Source: Croceivirga lutea
Lineage (GTDB): Bacteria; Bacteroidota; Bacteroidia; Flavobacteriales; Flavobacteriaceae
Assembly: GCF_014235875.1 (NCBI RefSeq)
Contig: NZ_JACJUK010000003.1
Coordinates: forward strand, 310,001 to 374,000
DNA: 64,000 nucleotides
Direction: 5' to 3'
Positions 33,542-41,611 of this stretch are shown here, piece by piece. The first letter of the stretch is position 1; every line of letters starts with the position of its first letter. A model generated the notes under the pieces. The model saw only the letters and a list, made by a program, of their open reading frames with translations, had not been told where the DNA came from and did no database searches. The position numbers and the translations under genes were made by a program.

Positions 33542-34559
33542 AAACGATTTATTTCTGCGAGCCTTAAAAGGAGAAACTGTTACTAGGCCTCCTGTTTGGA
33601 TGATGCGCCAAGCAGGTAGATATTTACCAGAGTTTATGGAGTTAAAAAATAAATATGACTTCTTTACCCGCTGCCAAACACCCGAATTAGCCTCAGAAAT
33701 TACAGTACAACCCATTCGCAGATACGGCATGGATGCGGCAATATTATTCAGTGATATTTTGGTGATTCCACAAGCCATGAATATTGATGTAGAAATGAAA
33801 CCAAATTTTGGTCCGTATTTACCTAATCCCATTCGTAACGAAGCAGACTTAGCCAATGTAATTGTACCAGACATTCAAGATAGCTTAGGATATGTATTGG
33901 ATGCTATAAAAATGACTAAAGAGAAACTCAATAATGAAATTCCGTTAATTGGTTTTGCAGGTTCTCCATGGACAATTTTGTGTTACTGTGTACAAGGCCA
34001 AGGCAGTAAAAACTTTGATTTAGCTAAGGGATTATGTTTTTCAGACCCTAAAACCGCTCATGCGTTACTTCAAAAAATAACAGACACAACTATTGCATAT
34101 TTAAAAGAAAAAGTAAAAGCTGGTTGTAATGCCATTCAAGTTTTTGACTCTTGGGGTGGAATGCTATCGCCGGTAGATTACCAAGAATTCTCAATGCAAT
34201 ATATGCAGCAAATTGTAGATGCGCTTAAAGATGAAATTCCTGTTATTCTATTTGGCAAAGGGTGCTGGTTTGCTTTAAATGATATGGCTAAGAGCGGTGC
34301 TTCTGCCTTGGGTGTAGATTGGACATGCTCACCAAAAAACGCGAGATATTTATCAGGAGGTCAAATAACACTACAAGGTAACTTTGACCCCTCTAGATTA
34401 CTTTCACCCCCTGCAGCTATCAAAAAAATGGTAAAACAGATGATAGATGAGTTTGGCAAAGACCGTTACATAGTAAATTTAGGACATGGTATTTTACCTA
34501 ATATACCCATAGAAAACGCAGGTGCCTTTATTGAAGCAGTCAAAGAATATAGTGCCTAA
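33534..34559 (+). CDS. hemE: Uroporphyrinogen decarboxylase
   Basis: A 341-residue enzyme that decarboxylates the four acetate chains of uroporphyrinogen [19 protein letters not shown] at about 20-35 is the diagnostic motif, followed by [28 protein letters not shown], and [12 protein letters not shown]; the catalytic Asp is in the ILFSDIL motif. Overlaps hemD by 8 bp. A GNAT gene follows after 9 bp. Confidence 0.97.
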   Translation: MIKNDLFLRALKGETVTRPPVWMMRQAGRYLPEFMELKNKYDFFTRCQTPELASEITVQPIRRYGMDAAILFSDILVIPQAMNIDVEMKPNFGPYLPNPIRNEADLANVIVPDIQDSLGYVLDAIKMTKEKLNNEIPLIGFAGSPWTILCYCVQGQGSKNFDLAKGLCFSDPKTAHALLQKITDTTIAYLKEKVKAGCNAIQVFDSWGGMLSPVDYQEFSMQYMQQIVDALKDEIPVILFGKGCWFALNDMAKSGASALGVDWTCSPKNARYLSGGQITLQGNFDPSRLLSPPAAIKKMVKQMIDEFGKDRYIVNLGHGILPNIPIENAGAFIEAVKEYSA

Positions 34560-34568
34560 TACACTGCA

Positions 34569-35120
34569 ATGAATATTTCAATAGCAAACTATAGCCTGGC
34601 TCCCATTCATGAAAAAGATGCGTGGCGCTTATGCAATTTTGTAGTTTCTAACGAAAGCCGATTAAAAACCTATTTTCCTAAAACTTTAGAACAAAACCTA
34701 ACACCAACTTTAGCCGAAATTTTTGTTGCTAAAAAAGTAAAGCAATTCCATACCAATGAAGAGTATTTGTTTGTAATTAAAGAAAATGAAAATAGAACAA
34801 TAATAGGACTGGTATATCTAAAAGAACTTCAAAAGAAACAAGGACAAGGTGAATTGGCCTATTGTATTGGATACCAATATGAAAATAAAGGAATCATTAG
34901 TGCTTTTTTAAAGCGAATAATTTCTTGGAGCTTAACTGAAATAGGACTCGACACTTTACAAATTATGGTACATAAAAGTAATGTGGCCAGTATAAAAGTT
35001 GCTTTAAAAAATAACTTTCATTTTGTAAAGCAGGCACCAAAGGCTCATCAATTACCTAATGGAGAATTAGTTACTATGCAGTTGTATGAACTTAATTATA
35101 TCTCAAAAAATAACCTTTGA
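34569..35120 (+). CDS. GNAT-family N-acetyltransferase (RimJ/RimL-like)
   Basis: A 183-residue acetyltransferase. The acetyl-CoA region around 105-135 reads AYCIGYQYENKGIISAFLK, a weak form of the Q/RxxGxG/A loop, and the last strand ends with VALKNNFHFVKQAP. The N-terminal part YSLAPIHEKDAWRLCNFV is the RimJ-type start. The substrate is unknown. It sits inside the hem operon between hemE and hemF but has no known link to porphyrins. The stop overlaps the start of the next gene. Confidence 0.85.
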   Translation: MNISIANYSLAPIHEKDAWRLCNFVVSNESRLKTYFPKTLEQNLTPTLAEIFVAKKVKQFHTNEEYLFVIKENENRTIIGLVYLKELQKKQGQGELAYCIGYQYENKGIISAFLKRIISWSLTEIGLDTLQIMVHKSNVASIKVALKNNFHFVKQAPKAHQLPNGELVTMQLYELNYISKNNL

Positions 35121-35626
35121 AGATTACAACGCTAATAAAGAGTTTTAAAAGGTTACAATGGGTAGAGCTCATCAAATTAGTAAAGCTGGGTATGCAACAT
35201 TTACCCTTTATATTACCCACTTACAGGGCAACAAAAAGCTGCATGATAGTTTCTACAGCTAATTTTGGTAGAGCACATTATAAAAATGGACCTGCAAATG
35301 CTTTTAGACATGCCTATTGGAACTATGCTATTGCCAAAGCATGTGAAAAGTATAGTACAAACACCAAAAAAATTGTTTCTTGGACAAAAGATATAACAGA
35401 TTGGCATGAGTTTGCTTTTCCTAACAGAGAGTTAGCAAAAGTTATGGACTGTCATAACAACTTAGTAGGTTTAGTAACCTACCAAGAACAATCTTTTTCA
35501 ACTTCAGAAGAAGCAATTAACTATTTTTTAGAACTTGCAGAAAACTCTGTAAAAATTAAGCATTCAAACGAAACAAAAAACTTAAAATACTCATTGGTAC
35601 ATATTACAGCGTCAGATGAAAGATAA
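35117..35626 (+). CDS. DUF6973-like protein
   Basis: A 169-residue protein starting from TTG at 35117, interlocked with the GNAT stop. The core is NGPANAFRHAYWNYAIAKAC at about 57-76, then DWHEFAF and MDCHNNLVGL, a pattern of conserved His, Asn and Glu that I associate with the DUF6973 family. It may bind metal. A downstream ATG (at MQHLPF) would remove the first 25 residues and is possible. Its function is unknown. It overlaps hemF by 11 bp, so it is firmly built into the operon. Confidence 0.7.
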   Translation: MKITTLIKSFKRLQWVELIKLVKLGMQHLPFILPTYRATKSCMIVSTANFGRAHYKNGPANAFRHAYWNYAIAKACEKYSTNTKKIVSWTKDITDWHEFAFPNRELAKVMDCHNNLVGLVTYQEQSFSTSEEAINYFLELAENSVKIKHSNETKNLKYSLVHITASDER

Positions 35627-36518
35627 ATTTTACACCTACATCCAAGAATTACAAAATACCATAACCCATAGGCTTGAAACCATTGATGGAAAAGCAAAAT
35701 TTCAGGAAGATGTATGGCAAAGACCAGAAGGTGGTGGTGGCAGAACTAGAGTTATTGAAAATGGAAATGTGTTTGAAAAAGGTGGTGTAAATATCTCCGC
35801 GGTTCATGGCGCCTTACCAGAAAGTATGCAAAAGTATTTTGGAGTAAAAGATGCTGATTTCTTTGCCTGCGGGTTAAGTCTGGTTTTACATCCAAAAAAT
35901 CCGTTTGTACCAACTGTACATGCAAATTGGCGTTATTTTGAGATGTATGACAAAAACGGAAACATTGTTGATCAATGGTTTGGTGGAGGTCAAGACTTAA
36001 CGCCATATTATTTATTTGAAGAAGATGCAAAGCATTTTCATTCCATTTGTAAAAAAGCTTGTGACGCGCATGACGCTAATTTTTATGCTAATTATAAAAA
36101 ACGTTGTGACGAATACTTTTACAACACCCATAGAAATGAAGCCCGAGGTATTGGAGGTTTGTTCTTTGACTATCTAAAAAAAGACAAACAAATGCAGATG
36201 CAAGACTGGTATAGTTTTGTGACAGCTGTTGGTGATAGTTTTCTTGATGCTTATGTGCCTATTGTTTTAAAGCGAAAAGATATAGCGTACACAGAAGAGC
36301 ACCGTAACTGGCAAGAAATTAGAAGAGGCAGATATGTTGAATTTAATTTAGTGCATGATAAAGGAACACTTTTTGGGTTAAGAACTAATGGAAGAATTGA
36401 AAGCATACTAATGAGTTTGCCTCCATATGTACAATGGGTCTACAATCACACCCCTGAACCGGGAAGCGAAGAAGAAAAATTAGTTCAAGTATTACAAAAA
36501 CCTAAAACTTGGGTTTAA
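35616..36518 (+). CDS. hemF: Oxygen-dependent coproporphyrinogen III oxidase
   Basis: A 300-residue enzyme that turns coproporphyrinogen III into protoporphyrinogen IX with O2. The family block VPTVHANWRYFEMYD, WFGGGQDLTPYYLFEED, ARGIGGLFFDYL, and GRYVEFNLVHDKGTLFGL are all present. The N-terminus with QRPEGGGGRTRVIENG is the usual Gly-rich loop. It indicates aerobic heme synthesis; no hemN is seen in this window. Start overlaps the DUF6973-like gene by 11 bp. Confidence 0.97.
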   Translation: MKDKFYTYIQELQNTITHRLETIDGKAKFQEDVWQRPEGGGGRTRVIENGNVFEKGGVNISAVHGALPESMQKYFGVKDADFFACGLSLVLHPKNPFVPTVHANWRYFEMYDKNGNIVDQWFGGGQDLTPYYLFEEDAKHFHSICKKACDAHDANFYANYKKRCDEYFYNTHRNEARGIGGLFFDYLKKDKQMQMQDWYSFVTAVGDSFLDAYVPIVLKRKDIAYTEEHRNWQEIRRGRYVEFNLVHDKGTLFGLRTNGRIESILMSLPPYVQWVYNHTPEPGSEEEKLVQVLQKPKTWV

Positions 36519-36534
36519 TACCTAAATTTAAGAC

Positions 36535-37323
36535 ATGAAATTAACGCTTTACCAAGTTGATGCTTTTGCAGAAAAGGTTTTTGAAGGTAACCCGGCGGCT
36601 ATTTGCCCCTTAGAAGAATGGTTACCAACAGTTACGATGCAAAAAATTGCTCAAGAAAATAACCTTTCAGAAACTGCCTTTATCTTACGTAAAAACGATG
36701 GCTTTGAGATTCGATGGTTTACTGCCGAGATTGAGGTAGATTTATGCGGCCATGCCACACTAGCTGCCGCCCATGCAATATTCAATTACCTGAATTACCA
36801 AGAGAATACCATTCAGTTTTTTTCTCCTCGTAGTGGTAAGTTATCAGTATTTAAGGATGAAAATAATTTATTAACCCTAGACTTTCCTACTGATGAGACA
36901 ACAATTCTTGAAAATAAAAATGAAATAAATGAAGCCATTGGTCTAGCTCCTCTTGTAACTATCAAAGGCAAAACAGACTATTTACTTATCTACAGAAGTC
37001 AAAAAGAAATTGAAGCCATTACTCCAAATTTCCATTTAGTAAATCAGTTAGATTGTCGTGGGGTTATTGTAAGCGCACCAGGTGAAAAAGTTGATTTTGT
37101 TTCACGCTTTTTTGCGCCACAATGCAGTATACCTGAAGACCCAGTAACAGGCTCGGCACACACTACTATGATTCCGTACTGGTCTAAAGAATTAGGAAAA
37201 ACTAAACTTACCGCCAAACAACTTTCTGAACGTGGTGGTTATTTGGTTTGTGAGTTCTTAGGAGACCGTGTTAAAATTGCTGGTAACGCAGTTACCTATT
37301 TAATTGGGGAGATATACATATAA
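36535..37323 (+). CDS. PhzF-family isomerase
   Basis: A 262-residue protein of the PhzF/DapF-like fold. It begins LYQVDAFAEKVFEGNPAAI, has the conserved catalytic glutamate in NLSETAFIL (Glu46), and later GCDLCGHATLA-like LCGHATLAAAHAIF and DPVTGSAH. PhzF proteins isomerise small substrates; the substrate here is unknown. It sits between hemF and hemB, 16 bp after hemF, without a known heme role. Confidence 0.9.
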   Translation: MKLTLYQVDAFAEKVFEGNPAAICPLEEWLPTVTMQKIAQENNLSETAFILRKNDGFEIRWFTAEIEVDLCGHATLAAAHAIFNYLNYQENTIQFFSPRSGKLSVFKDENNLLTLDFPTDETTILENKNEINEAIGLAPLVTIKGKTDYLLIYRSQKEIEAITPNFHLVNQLDCRGVIVSAPGEKVDFVSRFFAPQCSIPEDPVTGSAHTTMIPYWSKELGKTKLTAKQLSERGGYLVCEFLGDRVKIAGNAVTYLIGEIYI

Positions 37324-37366
37324 TTCATCTTAATCCTAACAACTTAATACTCATAACAAAAGAACA

Positions 37367-38359
37367 ATGTATCCACTTATAAGAAACAGAAGATTACGTC
37401 AATCAGAAGCTATTAGAAGATTAGTTCGTGAAACCATTATCACTCCAGATGATTTTTTAGTTCCTCTGTTTGTCGTTGAAGGCAAAAATGTAAAAGAAGA
37501 AATTACATCAATGCCAAACTATTATCGCCTAAGTCTTGATAATTTAGAAAAAGAGGTAAAAGAATTATGGCAAATGGGTTTGTGCTCAGTTTTGTTATTT
37601 GTAAAGGTACCAGATAATTTAAAAGACAATAAAGGAACCGAAGCTCTTAATGCTGATGGATTAATGCAGCGTGCTATTAAAACAGTAAAAAATGCCTGCC
37701 CAAGTATGCTGGTTATGACTGATGTAGCTTTAGATCCTTTTTCAACTTACGGGCATGATGGTATTGTGGCCGAAGGTCAGATTTTAAATGATGAAACTTC
37801 AGATGTTTTAGCAGAAATGAGCATTAGCCACGCCAAAGCAGGAGCCGATGTTGTTGCCCCTAGTGATATGATGGATGGTAGAATTCTGACGATTAGAGAA
37901 GCGTTAGAAGATGAAGGATTTACCAATACCGGAATTATGAGTTATTCTGCTAAATACGCTAGTGCGTTTTACGGGCCATTTAGAGATGCCTTAGATTCTG
38001 CACCTGTTGCTATTAAAGACGTGCCTAAGGATAAGAAAACCTATCAAATGGATTATGCCAACCGGTATGAAGCTATTAAAGAAACCCAAATGGATGTTGA
38101 TGAAGGTGCTGATATTGTAATGGTAAAACCCGGTTTATGTTATTTAGATATTGTTAGAGAAATACGCAATGAGGTTGAAGTACCTGTTGCTGTTTACCAA
38201 GTTTCAGGAGAGTATGCTATGCTAAAAGCTGCTGCTGAAAAAGGATGGTTAGACCATGATGCCGTAATGTTAGAACAGGTAACAGCTATCAAACGTGCTG
38301 GCGCAAACATTATAGCTTCTTATTTTGCAAAAGATGTTGTTCGGCTATTAGACCACTAA
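37367..38359 (+). CDS. hemB: Delta-aminolevulinic acid dehydratase (porphobilinogen synthase)
   Basis: A 330-residue HemB that condenses two aminolevulinate molecules to porphobilinogen. The two Schiff-base lysines lie in SYSAKYASAFYGPFRDA and MVKPG. The metal-site region reads TDVALDPFSTYGHDG at 118-132, with Asp residues where zinc-type enzymes have cysteines, so it is probably of the Mg2+ type as in Pseudomonas. It is the last gene of the hem cluster, 43 bp after the PhzF gene. Length normal. Confidence 0.96.
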   Translation: MYPLIRNRRLRQSEAIRRLVRETIITPDDFLVPLFVVEGKNVKEEITSMPNYYRLSLDNLEKEVKELWQMGLCSVLLFVKVPDNLKDNKGTEALNADGLMQRAIKTVKNACPSMLVMTDVALDPFSTYGHDGIVAEGQILNDETSDVLAEMSISHAKAGADVVAPSDMMDGRILTIREALEDEGFTNTGIMSYSAKYASAFYGPFRDALDSAPVAIKDVPKDKKTYQMDYANRYEAIKETQMDVDEGADIVMVKPGLCYLDIVREIRNEVEVPVAVYQVSGEYAMLKAAAEKGWLDHDAVMLEQVTAIKRAGANIIASYFAKDVVRLLDH

Positions 38360-38410
38360 TAATCTAGTTTTGTTGTAAATAGCAACGCAGATTAAGAGGT
38401 TGATTACTGT

Positions 38411-38629
38411 TTACAAGAGTTCTTCGCAACTAAATCCGTTCCTGTTTAACAACGCAGAAACTGCATTTGGGTCAGGGCTAAGAGTTTCAACCCGGAGGAT
38501 ATTATCGCAATCCTCCAAGTCAAAATTCCAGTGTCCGTTTTTATTGATTAATCGGTTTAAGTAGGGGGTTAATAGATTAATACTCCCTTTATTCCGTACA
38601 GAAGTTTTAAAAACCAATACTGTTTTCAT
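38411..38629 (-). CDS. Small conserved protein, HMA-like
   Basis: A 72-residue protein (KTVLVFKTSV, then HWNFDLEDCDNILRVE). The beta-alpha-beta-type order and the phrase DLEDCDNILRV are shared with small flavobacterial proteins that look like the ferredoxin-like fold of heavy-metal chaperones, but the metal-binding CxxC is absent. Function unknown. It is 2 bp downstream of the DinB gene and so in the same operon, under the likely operators at 39165-39226. Confidence 0.65.
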   Translation of the reverse strand: MKTVLVFKTSVRNKGSINLLTPYLNRLINKNGHWNFDLEDCDNILRVETLSPDPNAVSALLNRNGFSCEELL

Positions 38630-38631
38630 TT

Positions 38632-39114
38632 TTAATCTCTTTCGTAAAACAATGGCGGTTCAATACCTAAAGACCTTAAATACACATAGCCTTGTCCTCG
38701 GTGGTGAATTTCGTTTTCAATAAAGTAGGCTAAAGCCGACTGTACCGTGCCAGGAAACTGACCAAAAGACATAATTTCTTTATTAAAATCAATTGCATCT
38801 ATTTTTTCCCAATGCGCATTAATCTTTTGAGTTGCATTATCCCACGCTTCAAGAATATTCTGCTTTTTATTTTCGTGATTCATTTGTTCATTAAGTTCAG
38901 CAGAAATACCAGTTACTATTTCTCGCAAACCTGGTTCAGCAATACCTAAAAGTTCCATAGCCATTTCAGAAAATGGTCGCATTCCACCAATTGAATAATT
39001 AAAAAATTCTTTTTCAGGAAAAGCTTCAATAACCTTTCTAGTTAATCTTCTATGCGCTTGCCAATCTTTTAAAAGTTGGTCTTTTGTAATTACTTCATTT
39101 ACTGTTTTTTCCAT
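38632..39114 (-). CDS. DinB/DUF1572-like four-helix protein
   Basis: A 160-residue protein of the DinB superfamily: KDQLLKDWQAHRRLTRKVIEAFPE at the N-terminus, then SIGGMRPFSEMAMELL, and IENEIHHRGQGYVYLRSLG near the C-terminus, where HHRGQ is the conserved metal-ligand helix. The fold is a four-helix bundle; family members act in thiol-dependent or other transfer reactions. The promoter core TAGTTTTG at 39146-39153 precedes it. It is divergent from a WYL regulator that likely controls it. Confidence 0.88.
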   Translation of the reverse strand: MEKTVNEVITKDQLLKDWQAHRRLTRKVIEAFPEKEFFNYSIGGMRPFSEMAMELLGIAEPGLREIVTGISAELNEQMNHENKKQNILEAWDNATQKINAHWEKIDAIDFNKEIMSFGQFPGTVQSALAYFIENEIHHRGQGYVYLRSLGIEPPLFYERD

Positions 39115-39145
39115 GATTTAAAGAGTTTATTTTTGATTACAGCAA

Positions 39146-39153
39146 CAAAACTA
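39146..39153 (-). promoter_or_regulatory. Promoter core (TAnnTTTG) for the DinB operon
   Basis: TAGTTTTG on the minus strand, 31 bp upstream of the DinB ATG at 39114. The proximal operator-like palindrome starts 11 bp further upstream, overlapping the expected -33 region. Confidence 0.5.
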
Positions 39154-39164
39154 AAAGTGACTAG

Positions 39165-39180
39165 TGACAGCCCTTTGTCA
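39165..39180. promoter_or_regulatory. Operator-like inverted repeat TGACA-N6-TGTCA, site 1
   Basis: TGACA-GCCCTT-TGTCA, flanked by CTAG and GTAG so that the palindrome extends to 9 bp per arm with one mismatch. It is placed where the -33 region of the DinB promoter would be, so a bound regulator would block polymerase. A second copy with the same geometry lies 46 bp away. Confidence 0.7.
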
Positions 39181-39210
39181 GTAGTAAAAAATAAATTCTA
39201 AAAAAGCACC

Positions 39211-39226
39211 TGACATACGGTTGTCA
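39211..39226. promoter_or_regulatory. Operator-like inverted repeat TGACA-N6-TGTCA, site 2
   Basis: TGACA-TACGGT-TGTCA, same arms and same 6-bp spacer as the site at 39165-39180, with an unrelated spacer sequence. Centre-to-centre distance is 46 bp. It lies 77 bp upstream of the WYL regulator's promoter core. Confidence 0.7.
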
Positions 39227-39302
39227 TTAGGTACATATAGCTTAGCACATTAGATATATTTTTATGAAAAACAAAAGGCCTGTAGACTTTAGTCTGAAAT
39301 CC

Positions 39303-39310
39303 TATCTTTG
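39303..39310 (+). promoter_or_regulatory. Promoter core (TAnnTTTG) for the WYL regulator
   Basis: TATCTTTG, 25 bp upstream of the ATG at 39336. It lies inside the longest open frame (from 39264), which argues for the shorter protein. Confidence 0.5.
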
Positions 39311-39335
39311 GAATATAGGCCACTTACTTATGGGT

Positions 39336-40286
39336 ATGGATACTGTTAAAAGATTTGACCGCATTGTTGCAATCCTAATTCAATTGCAATCTAAACGTAT
39401 TGTAAAAGCCCAAGAATTAGCCGATCGCTTTGAAGTTAGTCTACGAACCATCTACAGAGATGTTAGAACTTTAGAGGCTGCAGGAGTTCCTATAGTGAGT
39501 GAGGCAGGCATTGGTTATTCTATAATGGATGGCTATCGGTTACCGCCTGTAATGTTTACCAAAGAAGAAGCGGGTAGTTTTGTAGCCGCAGAAAAACTAA
39601 TGCAAAATTTTACTGATAAGTCGTTAGGTGCTTATCATGAATCTGCCATGCTTAAATTAAAATCAGTGCTTCGGGGTGCAGAAAAAGACTGGATTGAAAG
39701 TCTTGAAAATCAAATACAAATTTCACCTTCGCAAGAAATATTTAATACTGCCGTACCAAACGCTTTAGAAGTTCTATTCGAAAGTATAGCCGAGAAAAAA
39801 CAAGTTAAAGTAAACTATGAATCTATACAGGCAGACAAACCAACTGAACGGATTCTAGAGCCTGTAGGGGTTTTTAATGAAAATAACTTTTGGTATGTTT
39901 TAGCCTATTGCCAGTTAAGACAAGCTTATCGGCAATTTAGAACAGACAGAATTCATCACATTCAGCGAACCAACACGCCTTTTTTACAAAGTCATAAGTC
40001 TGTAGACGAATTGCGAGACAAACAACCTAGTCAAAAAACTAAAGTGCGAATTTTAGTAGATAAAAGAATTGCAAAATATTTAAAAGGAAGTCGTAAAAGT
40101 TTAGGTTTTGTTTCTGAAATTAAACATGACACTCAATTAGAAATGGTTTTTATGGTTGATGATGTAGAGAATCATTTTGCTAGATGGTATATTTCTTTTG
40201 GCGATTATGCCCGTATTTTAGAACCAGATTCATTAAAACACAGAATTAAAAGTTTAATTGAAAAACAACAAGCACGATTAGCTTAA
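39336..40286 (+). CDS. WYL-domain (YafY-type) transcriptional regulator
   Basis: A 316-residue regulator. The N-terminus is a DeoR-like winged helix (VKRFDRIVAILIQLQSKR, KAQELADRFEVSLRTIYRDVR), followed by the phrase GYRLPPVMFTKEEA, and then a WYL domain (PVGVFNENNFWYVLAYC, RQFRTDRIHHI). These regulators respond to nucleotides or ssDNA and repress DinB or similar genes. The longer frame from 39264 is rejected because the promoter core is inside it; ATG 39330 is an alternative two codons upstream. It probably binds the paired TGACA-N6-TGTCA sites and controls its own gene and the divergent operon. Confidence 0.92.
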   Translation: MDTVKRFDRIVAILIQLQSKRIVKAQELADRFEVSLRTIYRDVRTLEAAGVPIVSEAGIGYSIMDGYRLPPVMFTKEEAGSFVAAEKLMQNFTDKSLGAYHESAMLKLKSVLRGAEKDWIESLENQIQISPSQEIFNTAVPNALEVLFESIAEKKQVKVNYESIQADKPTERILEPVGVFNENNFWYVLAYCQLRQAYRQFRTDRIHHIQRTNTPFLQSHKSVDELRDKQPSQKTKVRILVDKRIAKYLKGSRKSLGFVSEIKHDTQLEMVFMVDDVENHFARWYISFGDYARILEPDSLKHRIKSLIEKQQARLA

Positions 40287-40288
40287 AA

Positions 40289-41554
40289 ATGAAATTCACA
40301 CACTCCATATTGTTGATTTGTTTGTTGTGCTTCAATACAGTTATAAACGCACAAAACATTAGCAAGCAACAATTTGAGTATCAGATTGTTTCAATTATAA
40401 CAAATGGTATACACAATGAAGCATTCCCCGGCGCACAGCTTTTAGTAGCTCAAAATGATAGTATAGTTTATCATCAAGCCTTTGGACATCATACCTATGA
40501 CAGTGTACAAAAAGTGAATATTACTGATTTGTATGATTTAGCCTCGGTAACTAAAATTACAGGTGCTTTACCAGCATTGATGAAACTTGTTGATGAAGGA
40601 TTTGTTGACCTAGACGAACCATTTTCAAAGTACTGGAAACCCTGGAGAAAAAGAAAAAACAAACAAGAACTTACACTAAGAGAAATATTGGCACACCAAG
40701 CAGGTTTAGCGCCTTATATTGTATTTCTTACTAAAGTAACAAAGAAAAATGGAAAGCTAAAAAAGCGTTTTGTTAGGTCTACACCTCAAAAAAGGTATTC
40801 AACACAAGCTTACGAAGCTATCTATATCAAAGATGGATTTAAGAATAAAGTGTACCGTAACATCAACCGCTCTAACGTTTCTGATGATAAAACCTATAGG
40901 TATTCCGGCTTATCTTTTCTAATTTACCCCAAACTTATAGAAGACCTTACCGGTACAACATATACTGCATATCTTAAGAATAATTTTTATCAACCAGTGG
41001 GAGCAACTACTTTAGGTTATTTGCCAATGAAAAAAAGCTATCCCAACCAAATTGTTCCAACAGAACAAGACACTTTGTTTAGACATACCTTAACTAAAGG
41101 TTGGGTACACGATGAAAACGCGGCACTACTTGGTGGTATATCTGGCAATGCCGGACTTTTTGGAACTGCTGATGATCTATTTAAAATTATGTTGCTATAC
41201 CAGAATTTTGGAAAATTGGGTAATCAACGCCTACTATCAGAAAGTGTGGTAAAAGAATTTACCAAAATTCAATTTCCTGAAAATGATAACAGACGAGGGC
41301 TAGGATTTGACAAACCTTTATTAGGCAATGATACCATTCCCCTCTCAAAAGCCTACCCCGCCCCATCTGCAAGCACCTCTAGTTTTGGCCATGCAGGATT
41401 TACAGGAACATTTGTTTGGGCTGACCCTGAACACCAACTTATTTTTATCTTTCTTTCTAATAGAGTATACCCCACAAGAGCAAATAGGAACCTTTATGCC
41501 TTAAATATTCGAACCAAATTGCATCAGTTATGTTATGATTACTTAATTGAGTAG
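40289..41554 (+). CDS. Secreted serine hydrolase (class C beta-lactamase family)
   Basis: A 421-residue protein. The signal peptide is HSILLICLLCFNTVINAQ at 5-22. The penicillin-binding fold has the nucleophile in SVTKITGALPALMKL (SxxK at about 87-90), a Tyr in the YSGLSFLIYP block (YxG-type second motif), and the third motif near HAGFTGT (HxG). It acts outside the cytoplasm on peptides, lactams or esters; the substrate is unknown. It is 2 bp after the WYL gene, so it might be cotranscribed with it. Confidence 0.9.
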   Translation: MKFTHSILLICLLCFNTVINAQNISKQQFEYQIVSIITNGIHNEAFPGAQLLVAQNDSIVYHQAFGHHTYDSVQKVNITDLYDLASVTKITGALPALMKLVDEGFVDLDEPFSKYWKPWRKRKNKQELTLREILAHQAGLAPYIVFLTKVTKKNGKLKKRFVRSTPQKRYSTQAYEAIYIKDGFKNKVYRNINRSNVSDDKTYRYSGLSFLIYPKLIEDLTGTTYTAYLKNNFYQPVGATTLGYLPMKKSYPNQIVPTEQDTLFRHTLTKGWVHDENAALLGGISGNAGLFGTADDLFKIMLLYQNFGKLGNQRLLSESVVKEFTKIQFPENDNRRGLGFDKPLLGNDTIPLSKAYPAPSASTSSFGHAGFTGTFVWADPEHQLIFIFLSNRVYPTRANRNLYALNIRTKLHQLCYDYLIE

Positions 41555-41611
41555 CAATAATAACCCTAGTCAAACTATTTTTTGGCTATTTTTATCGCAA
41601 TTAAACATTCT

